NCBI GenBank assembly: GCA_002348225.1
Contig: DEAP01000020.1
Span: forward strand, 1-12,211
From: Dehalococcoidia bacterium UBA2979
GTDB taxonomy: Bacteria > Chloroflexota > Dehalococcoidia > UBA2979
Length of the DNA stretch: 12,211 nt
Direction of reading: 5' to 3'
The position numbers and the translations under genes were made by a program. Numbering within the stretch: the first letter of the stretch is position 1; the number at the start of each line of letters is the position of its first letter. Positions 7,127 to 12,211 of this stretch are shown here, piece after piece. The notes under the pieces are model-generated. The model ran no database searches and was not told the origin of the DNA. It saw nothing but the letters and a program-made list of their open reading frames with translations.

Positions 7127-7155
7127 ATTATAAATGCGAGGCGAAAATATATTGA
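7127..7155 (-). promoter_or_regulatory. Candidate promoter of the epoxide hydrolase gene
   Basis: An exact TATAAT on the minus strand (7127-7132) has TCAATA (7150-7155) 17 bases upstream, a weak -35 box. It would give a leader of about 95 bases before the chosen ATG. It abuts the inverted repeat at 7155-7174, so a regulator bound there could block or assist it. Confidence 0.35.
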
Positions 7156-7174
7156 TGGGTGATTGACAACCCAT
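7155..7174. promoter_or_regulatory. Operator-like inverted repeat in divergent intergenic region
   Basis: ATGGGT (7155-7160), an 8-base spacer GATTGACA, and ACCCAT (7169-7174) form a perfect 6+6 dyad between the divergent epoxide hydrolase and small membrane protein genes. The spacer and first arm bases contain TTGACA (7163-7168), a consensus -35 for the plus strand, although no good -10 follows at 16-18 bases. The position and symmetry suggest a binding site for a dimeric regulator; no regulator gene is adjacent in this window. Confidence 0.35.
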
Positions 7175-7233
7175 AGGCATGTATGTGAGCCTAATTGCTA
7201 AATGGCGAGGGACTTGAACCCAAGGAGCTTCAC

Positions 7234-7602
7234 ATGACTCGAGACGAACTGAGTAACTTCATCGAAAACGCTATTGATCAATACTGGAAAATAACGTTAG
7301 TTTCGGTGTTTGCTCAAATAGCATTAGTGATCACTATAGTGATGGCAGATACCAACGGATATGAGTTGCTACTCAGCGTCAGTATTGCTATTGCAGCACT
7401 CATCCAAGTTATTGCCGGAGACTCTTCGCTGTTGAACGCCAGTGTAGCAAGCAGTGATTTGCAAAATGACGAAGAATTCATGGCCACTGATTCTGGGAAA
7501 AATCTGCAAAAAACCCCATGGGGAATGTTCCGAGTTGTTAATTCAGTTATGCCGGTTGTAATTGCACTTCTTGCAATATGCACTCTATACGAAGTGATCT
7601 AA
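7234..7602 (+). CDS. Small three-helix membrane protein of unknown function
   Basis: It is 122 residues and not recognised. It is the only well-supported plus-strand gene in the window. AAGGAG six bases before ATG 7234-7236 fixes the start; an in-frame TTG at 7195 would add 13 residues without a ribosome site. A short amphipathic N-terminus (MTRDELSNFIENAIDQYW) is followed by membrane segments at about 18-38, 43-62 and 99-120. A polar loop (about 63-98, SSDLQNDEEF... KNLQKTPWG) separates the second and third. There are no catalytic motifs or metal ligands. It is transcribed away from the epoxide hydrolase and ends at a strong hairpin shared with the convergent trhO. The clean ribosome site and terminator argue that it is real. 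Confidence 0.75.
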   Translation: MTRDELSNFIENAIDQYWKITLVSVFAQIALVITIVMADTNGYELLLSVSIAIAALIQVIAGDSSLLNASVASSDLQNDEEFMATDSGKNLQKTPWGMFRVVNSVMPVVIALLAICTLYEVI

Positions 7603-7621
7603 GAGACTGGTTCTGATCGAA

Positions 7622-7655
7622 AGTTCGTAGCCTGAGTACGAACAGGCTACGAACT
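7622..7655. terminator. Bidirectional hairpin terminator between convergent genes
   Basis: AGTTCGTAGCCTG (7622-7634) and CAGGCTACGAACT (7643-7655) form a perfect 13-bp stem with an 8-base loop. It lies 19 bases after the stop of the plus-strand membrane protein and overlaps the TAG of the convergent trhO (7654-7656). The flanking T tracts are short and interrupted on both sides (TTGCTTGTATTCTTTT on the plus, TTTCG on the minus), so termination may not rely on a classic U-tail. The convergent position makes a shared terminator the simplest reading. Confidence 0.75.
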
Positions 7656-8634
7656 AGTTGCTTGTATTCTTTTGGTATCCACCGGCCCCTTTGCTTTTCC
7701 GCTTTTGTGCCTTTTTCTCATTGGCATAGTCGCCAAAGTGCTCTTCGCCGCGCTCTCGAGCGAGGGTGATTTGCCTTTGCCGCTCACGATATCTCTCCTT
7801 GTCACTTTCTAGCGCGTCCTCTGAGCAATGCGGGCACGCAACTCCAGCCTCATAAAGTGATGACTCCTTATCCGTGACAGAAACCGGCATTTGACATCCG
7901 TAACAAATCTCGAAATTCCCTGATACAACACCATGACTGACAGAAACTCGACTGTCAAAAACGAAACATTCCCCTTCCCAAAGGCTGTCTTCCTGGGACA
8001 CTTCTTCAAGGTATTTGAGAATTCCTCCCTTAAGGTGGTAAATTTCATCGAATCCTAACTGCCGCATATAACTCGATGCCTTCTCACACCGAATACCGCC
8101 CGTGCAATACATCGCTATCGCCGCTGGTTGAGACTCACCATCAACCAGCTCATCAGCCCAATCAGGGAATTGCCTGAAGTTATCCGTACCGGGCTCGATA
8201 GCATTTTCAAATCGACCGATCTTGAATTCATAAGCATTCCGAGTATCGATTAAAAGGACGTCATCTCTGCTAATCAAATCATTCCAATCCCTCGGTTCCA
8301 CATAGGTGCCGGCGTCCTCATTGGGATCGATACCACTCTTCCCCATCGTTACGATTTCATCTTTGACTTTTACTTTTAGTCGACTGAAACTATGTCCCGC
8401 ACTCGAGGAATATTTCACATCAAGCTCGTCAACCTCTGGCCATGATTCTAGAAAACAGATCAGCCTGGAAACAGACTCCCCATCCCCTGAAATCGTTCCA
8501 TTTATACCTTCTGTAGCTAGCAGCAACGTGCCGCGAATATCCACGTCCTTGCAAAAAACCTGAAGAGATTCTGCTTTCTCTTCTAGGTCAACTAATCGAA
8601 CGAATTTGTACAGGGCCGCTACGGTATAACTCAT
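7654..8634 (-). CDS. trhO: tRNA 5-hydroxyuridine synthase TrhO (rhodanese-domain, UPF0176)
   Basis: TrhO (E. coli YceA) hydroxylates uridine 34 of certain tRNAs using molecular oxygen. This is the first step to the wobble modifications cmo5U or mo5U, which broaden codon reading. The protein is 326 residues, in the family range. An N-terminal acylphosphatase-like domain (about 1-95; LLLATEGINGTISG) precedes a rhodanese domain (about 115-215) with the active-site loop CTGGIRCE (177-184, catalytic Cys177). Next come FVFDSRVSV (224-232) and a C-terminal zinc-type motif, CYGC (244-247) and CPHC (267-270). The tail (280-326) is basic and probably flexible. The ATG at 8632-8634 lies two bases after the stop of the preceding hypothetical gene, with only a distant GGAG, so translation probably depends on coupling. 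cmoA/cmoB partners are not in the window. Confidence 0.95.
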   Translation of the reverse strand: MSYTVAALYKFVRLVDLEEKAESLQVFCKDVDIRGTLLLATEGINGTISGDGESVSRLICFLESWPEVDELDVKYSSSAGHSFSRLKVKVKDEIVTMGKSGIDPNEDAGTYVEPRDWNDLISRDDVLLIDTRNAYEFKIGRFENAIEPGTDNFRQFPDWADELVDGESQPAAIAMYCTGGIRCEKASSYMRQLGFDEIYHLKGGILKYLEEVSQEDSLWEGECFVFDSRVSVSHGVVSGNFEICYGCQMPVSVTDKESSLYEAGVACPHCSEDALESDKERYRERQRQITLARERGEEHFGDYANEKKAQKRKSKGAGGYQKNTSN

Positions 8635-8636
8635 TA

Positions 8637-9134
8637 TCAGCTATTCGTCTCCAACCAACTCGCATAATCTGACTGATTGACTAAATATGCCCAATGCACC
8701 AAAGATTGCTGGATTCTTGGACTGATCTCGAAACTCTGTTCGAGCGGTAATCCTCCGGCTTGAATCTTCTTGTAAATGATATTGCGCCAGCGACCTTTCG
8801 GACCACAAAAGGCCGCCCATCTCTTTATCTGGCGGTCATCATCCGCATGTCGACGACCGTAGAAATACTTACAGTACCACTCAAACCATCCTCGCGAATC
8901 GTCCGGATGAATCCAACCATTTTTCTGCCAGTCTTGGAGGCTCTGCCCTGCTCTAATTTTGAATCTATTGATCGTGACTTGATAGTCATCGGCAGAGTAG
9001 TAGCGCTGGTCGATGCCCTCCAAAAGCTCATATGGCAAACGGTCGAGGTCATATCCATCATTAAAGTAAGCCCCGCCAAATACGCCCTCAGAGAGCATCT
9101 CGCGTGGCGTGAGCATAGGTTCAAACTCGATCAT
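8637..9134 (-). CDS. Conserved hypothetical protein, Trp/Tyr-rich, between glmS and trhO
   Basis: It is 165 residues with no named function that I know. Near the N-terminus is LTPREMLSEGVFGGAYFND (8-26). The central block is NGWIHPDDSRGWFEWYCKYF (72-91), followed by YGRR (92-95) and DRQIKRW (100-106). A basic stretch GPKGRWRNIIYKK (111-123) and a C-terminal helix with VHWAYLV (146-152) come next. This pattern (TP.EML..GVFGG, GWI.PDDPRGWFQWYCRYY, GRR, RQIKRW) is, from memory, shared by small uncharacterised proteins in scattered bacteria and some eukaryotes. No membrane segment or signal is seen. The two cysteines (C88, C110) are not arranged as a metal site. Its ATG overlaps the glmS stop by one base (TAATG), and its stop is two bases before trhO. 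The basic and aromatic content would suit nucleic acid binding, but that is speculation. Confidence 0.85.
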   Translation of the reverse strand: MIEFEPMLTPREMLSEGVFGGAYFNDGYDLDRLPYELLEGIDQRYYSADDYQVTINRFKIRAGQSLQDWQKNGWIHPDDSRGWFEWYCKYFYGRRHADDDRQIKRWAAFCGPKGRWRNIIYKKIQAGGLPLEQSFEISPRIQQSLVHWAYLVNQSDYASWLETNS

Positions 9135-10981
9135 TACTCTACCGTGACTGTTTTTGCTAGATTGCGAGGCTGGTCGATATCGAGTCCCCGCTCCCGAGCA
9201 ATCCCATATGCCAGCAGCTGGAGAGCAACGATCGAAGGAATTGGTCCGAGGGCAGGATCAACGTCGGGCAAAGTAATGCAGTCATCGGCGAGCTTATCGA
9301 AACTGTCATCTCCATCTGTCACCAGACTTATAACTCTGCCACCACGAGCCTTGATTTGTTCGACGTTTGAGAGCATTTTTTCATGAACATCTCCCCGAGT
9401 GCATACCGCGACCGTCGGCATCGCATCATTGACCAGAGCAATTGGCCCATGTTTCATCTCACCAGCGGAGTACCCCTCAGCATGAATATATGAGACTTCT
9501 TTCAGCTTTAATGCACCTTCAAGTGCGACTGGGTAACCCAGTCCACGGCCGAGAAAAAGAAAGTGTTCACTCGCTGCATATTTGCGCGCTACTTCGAATA
9601 ATTTCTCTGAATTTCCTAGGACCGTGGACACAGCTGACGGAAGTTGCAATGCATTAACTACTTGCTCTGCCTCTATTTCAGATGTGAGTGTTTCGCGGGC
9701 CTTGCCCAAGAATAGCGACACCGCATGCAACGCCATAATCGAAGCTAGTAAAGTTTTAGTCGAGGCTACAGAAATTTCCGCTCCAGCGCCTAGGAGCAAT
9801 GAGAGATCAGCTAAGCGGGTACTCTGCGCCCCCGGTGTGTTGCAAATAGTGATCTGTAGACAATCAGCTCGTTTCGCCTCGTCCATTGCTGCTAATGTAT
9901 CAACTGTTTCACCTGACTGAGTGACTGAAATGACGAGCGTGTTCGAGTCCAACAAGGGTCGGCGATACCTAAATTCAGCCGCATTATCAACCTCGGTAGG
10001 AATACCGCCGAATCTCTCGAGATAGTGCCGGCCAACCATACACGCGTGCATAGAGGTTCCCATACCAACAAGCAAGCAACGAGTGATCCCTTGAATCCTG
10101 TCCTTAGATATAGCGGAACCTTCAAACTCAGTAGACAAATCGATGGTGTTAGACAAGCCATTGTACCTGCCTTGCAACGAGCTCACCAATACATCTGACT
10201 GCTCGTATATCTCCTTCATCATGTAGTGCGGGTACTGGCCTTTACCCACTTCAGTCAGATCATGAGTAGCCTGATAGGGCTGGCGAGTGACCTCCCTACC
10301 TTCTTCCGAATAGATCGTCACTGAGCTCGGCTTGAGTGTCGCAATTTCACCTGGTTCTAGAAAGAAAAACTTACGCGTATATGTCAATAAAGCGGACATA
10401 TCAGAGGCGACATACGTACCGTCATCAGCTAATCCAACCACCAGTCCGCCAGCATTTCCTTTTCTTGCTGCTATCAGAACATCCGGCTGAGAAGAGTCGA
10501 GAATCACAAGAGAAAATGCGCCTGCTGCTTCATTTAATGTTCGCCGAACTGCCGAAACTAATGATTCTCCCTGTGCGAGGAGAGCAGCAATCATGTGGGC
10601 CAATACTTCTGAATCAGTGTCCGACGAGAATTCTCCAGTTGCGAACTTCGCCCGGAGTTCTTTCCAATTTTCAACGATTCCATTATGGACGATAGCTACT
10701 CTTCCAGACGGATCTTGATGCGGATGGGCATTCTCTGAGGTTGGCGCACCATGTGTAGCCCAGCGCGTATGACCTATACCGGTCCCCGGCTCAGAATTTT
10801 CATTTTCGAATTTTGATGCTAGGTTGCTCAACTTGCCAGACGCCCGAGTGACCTCTATTGAGTTCCCTCTAAGCAAGCCTACTCCTGCTGAGTCATATCC
10901 ACGATACTCAAGCTTCTCTAGCCCTTGCAGAAGAATAGGCTCAACAGCATCAAGTCCAGTGTATCCAACTATCCCGCACAC
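9134..10981 (-). CDS. glmS: Glutamine-fructose-6-phosphate aminotransferase (isomerizing)
   Basis: It makes glucosamine-6-phosphate from fructose-6-phosphate and glutamine, the first step to UDP-GlcNAc for peptidoglycan and surface glycans. It is 615 residues, close to the usual 609. The start is a GTG (10979-10981), fixed because the catalytic Cys must be residue 2 (MCGIVGY). The glutaminase domain (1 to about 220) keeps R73, W74, T76, H77, H86, N100-G101 and D123. Two SIS sugar-isomerase domains lie at about 290-430 and 460-600, with GTS (308-310), SQSGET-like TQSGET (354-359), E495, K510-H511 and the C-terminal PRNLAKTVTVE. The usual CGTSYHA is MGTSMHA here, a mild deviation. It lies 26 bp after fmdB, and no glmS ribozyme is apparent in that short gap. 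Confidence 0.97.
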   Translation of the reverse strand: MCGIVGYTGLDAVEPILLQGLEKLEYRGYDSAGVGLLRGNSIEVTRASGKLSNLASKFENENSEPGTGIGHTRWATHGAPTSENAHPHQDPSGRVAIVHNGIVENWKELRAKFATGEFSSDTDSEVLAHMIAALLAQGESLVSAVRRTLNEAAGAFSLVILDSSQPDVLIAARKGNAGGLVVGLADDGTYVASDMSALLTYTRKFFFLEPGEIATLKPSSVTIYSEEGREVTRQPYQATHDLTEVGKGQYPHYMMKEIYEQSDVLVSSLQGRYNGLSNTIDLSTEFEGSAISKDRIQGITRCLLVGMGTSMHACMVGRHYLERFGGIPTEVDNAAEFRYRRPLLDSNTLVISVTQSGETVDTLAAMDEAKRADCLQITICNTPGAQSTRLADLSLLLGAGAEISVASTKTLLASIMALHAVSLFLGKARETLTSEIEAEQVVNALQLPSAVSTVLGNSEKLFEVARKYAASEHFLFLGRGLGYPVALEGALKLKEVSYIHAEGYSAGEMKHGPIALVNDAMPTVAVCTRGDVHEKMLSNVEQIKARGGRVISLVTDGDDSFDKLADDCITLPDVDPALGPIPSIVALQLLAYGIARERGLDIDQPRNLAKTVTVE

Positions 10982-11007
10982 GAGTCTAACCTTCGCACCA
11001 ATGAAAC

Positions 11008-11250
11008 TCAGAAATCGAAATCATCAAGGCCATCAAAGTCACTATCTTCGCCGATAAAATCTTCCGGTTCACCATCACCCGCCAATATATCTGGGGCGAC
11101 TCCGGACACCATTGATACGCGCTGCCATACTATTCGTTCACCTGAGCCCGGACATGTGGGACAAGGTGCATCGGAATCCCGATCACCAACTTTCCGCATA
11201 AGCTCAAATTTTTGCTCACAAGTGTCACATTTGTATTCGTAGATCGCCAT
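11008..11250 (-). CDS. FmdB-family zinc ribbon protein
   Basis: It is a short protein of 80 residues. The N-terminus, MAIYEYKCDTCEQKFEL, is characteristic of the FmdB/CxxC regulatory-type family. Two CxxC pairs (C8/C11 and C30/C33) should bind one zinc ion. The C-terminal third is strongly acidic and ends in GLDDFDF. The ribosome site GGAGA lies five bases before ATG 11248-11250. Family members are often annotated as putative regulators, but their molecular role is not established. It sits 17 bp after ppdK and 26 bp before glmS, so it is likely co-transcribed with both. Confidence 0.88.
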   Translation of the reverse strand: MAIYEYKCDTCEQKFELMRKVGDRDSDAPCPTCPGSGERIVWQRVSMVSGVAPDILAGDGEPEDFIGEDSDFDGLDDFDF

Positions 11251-11267
11251 GTCGTCTCCATCGTAAC

Positions 11268-12211
11268 TTAATTACTACCCAATGCCGCCTGTGCCGCAGC
11301 AAGCCTTGCAATAGGCACTCGATAGGGTGACGCCGACACATAGTCAAGACCAATTCCGTGGCAAAATGCAATTGACGATGGATCACCACCGTGCTCGCCA
11401 CAGATCCCCATCTTTAAATTTGGTTTCTCGGTTCGGCCCAATTCGACTGCATGCCGGATCAATCCTCCGACTCCCTCTTGATCGAGCTCAACAAACGGAT
11501 CTTTCGACAAAATACCCTGAGCGATATAGTCTGGTAGGAATTTACCGGCGTCGTCGCGCGAAAAACCAAACGTAGTCTGAGTTAGGTCATTAGTTCCAAA
11601 CGAAAAGAAATCAGCAAATCGGGCTATCTCTGACGCTGCAATGCAAGCTCTAGGCACTTCCATCATCGTCCCTACCGAAATATCAGGCGAGATTTTATAT
11701 TCACTCAAGACTTCATCAATTTTCCGCTGAACAAGAGCTCTTAGCTGTTCAAGTTCAGCACCTATTCCGACCAGGGGAATCATTATCTCAGGCTGAGCAT
11801 CTATTCCTTTAGAGATTAGTTCGGCAGTCGCTTCGACAATTGCACGGGTTTGCATGGAATAAATTTCGGGATACGTGACAGCAAGCCGCACGCCTCGATG
11901 TCCAAGCATTGGATTCACCTCAGACAAGCTATGTACTCGTCGCTCGACTTCACTTGCTGAGATATTCAAGCTCTGCGCCAGTTCCGACATCTCATCTTCA
12001 TGGTGTGGCAAAAACTCATGTAGAGGCGGATCCAAAAGTCTGATAGTGACAGGGAAACCAGACATGGCACTCAGTATTCCCTTGAAGTCCTCTCGCTGGT
12101 AGGGTAACAATTCATCTAGAGCTATTTGCCTCTCTAGCGTATCTCCCGCCAAAATCATTTTTCGAACTGAATGAATGCGCTCCTTGCCAAAAAACATGTG
12201 CTCAGTCCTGC
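11268..12211 (-). CDS. ppdK: Pyruvate, phosphate dikinase, C-terminal domain (5' part beyond window)
   Basis: PPDK interconverts pyruvate, ATP and phosphate with PEP, AMP and pyrophosphate. It can feed gluconeogenesis or work glycolytically with pyrophosphate. Only the last 313 residues are inside the window. The frame continues past the apparent ATG at 12195-12197 into RTEH, so that Met is internal (RTEHMFFG is the usual family sequence) and the gene is cut by the window edge. This part is the PEP/pyruvate-binding TIM barrel. Counting from that Met, it shows TIRLLDPPLHEF (51-62), MLGHRGVRLAVTYPEIY (97-113), GTMMEVPRA (176-184), FGTNDLTQ (200-207) and GICGEHGGDPSSI (264-276) with the catalytic Cys266. 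The nucleotide-binding and phosphohistidine domains lie outside. The stop is 17 bp before fmdB. Confidence 0.96.
   Translation of the reverse strand, partial: RTEHMFFGKERIHSVRKMILAGDTLERQIALDELLPYQREDFKGILSAMSGFPVTIRLLDPPLHEFLPHHEDEMSELAQSLNISASEVERRVHSLSEVNPMLGHRGVRLAVTYPEIYSMQTRAIVEATAELISKGIDAQPEIMIPLVGIGAELEQLRALVQRKIDEVLSEYKISPDISVGTMMEVPRACIAASEIARFADFFSFGTNDLTQTTFGFSRDDAGKFLPDYIAQGILSKDPFVELDQEGVGGLIRHAVELGRTEKPNLKMGICGEHGGDPSSIAFCHGIGLDYVSASPYRVPIARLAAAQAALGSN

Noticed and set aside
7028..7180. N-terminal extension of the epoxide hydrolase to ATG 7180
   Set aside because: AGGAG is well placed for ATG 7025-7027, the EHN domain starts there, and the extension overlaps the presumed promoter.
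7209..7221. GGGACTTGAACCC, which on the minus strand reads like a tRNA T-arm (GGGTTCAAGTCCC), hinting at a tRNA remnant or attachment site
   Set aside because: Only about three stem pairs form, and no anticodon arm, D-arm or acceptor stem can be found beside it; no integrase is nearby.
10982..11007. A glmS ribozyme or riboswitch upstream of glmS
   Set aside because: The gap to fmdB is only 26 bases, far too short for the ribozyme, and no core sequence is seen.
12195..12211. ppdK starting at the internal ATG 12195-12197 as a short PEP-binding protein
   Set aside because: The frame continues upstream into RTEH, which directly precedes MFFG in full-length PPDK, so the gene is simply cut by the window edge.

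Overview
The window looks like ordinary chromosomal DNA from a free-living bacterium of roughly balanced base composition. Almost everything is read from the minus strand in tightly packed runs. The only convincing plus-strand gene is one small membrane protein. There are no insertion sequences, integrases, phage modules or CRISPR arrays. Several features would fit a Chloroflexota lineage such as the Dehalococcoidia/SAR202 group: a cmk-plsC pair, an ECF sigma factor followed by a cysteine-free membrane partner, tandem cyclophilins, and a ppdK-fmdB-glmS run. That placement is my inference and has not been tested.

Layout from left to right, all minus strand unless stated. Positions 1-576 hold the N-terminal part of a secreted surface-type protein that runs off the left edge. 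Positions 577-1033 are non-coding and carry its probable promoter, a direct repeat and a GTTAACGTTAAC palindrome. Positions 1034-5687 form one run, read right to left: ECF sigma factor, membrane-anchored partner (ATGA overlap), cytidylate kinase, 1-acylglycerol-phosphate acyltransferase (3-nt gap), tRNA-Arg(CCG), membrane-anchored cyclophilin, soluble cyclophilin. Positions 5876-7027 encode an EHN-type epoxide hydrolase. A 206-bp divergent region with an operator-like dyad separates it from the plus-strand three-helix membrane protein (7234-7602). A perfect 13-bp hairpin at 7622-7655 separates that gene from the convergent second run, 7654-12211. Read right to left, the second run is pyruvate phosphate dikinase (cut by the window edge), FmdB-like zinc ribbon, glucosamine-6-phosphate synthase, an aromatic-rich conserved hypothetical, and the tRNA uridine hydroxylase TrhO.

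The two runs are mostly housekeeping: CMP phosphorylation, phosphatidic acid synthesis, proline isomerisation on both sides of the membrane, PEP/pyruvate interconversion, amino-sugar supply and tRNA wobble modification. The less explained parts are the sigma/membrane-partner pair, the small hypothetical locked between glmS and trhO by stop/start overlaps, the lone plus-strand membrane protein opposite the epoxide hydrolase, and the long leader of the surface protein. I did not find a clear previously undescribed system; these are candidates of modest strength.
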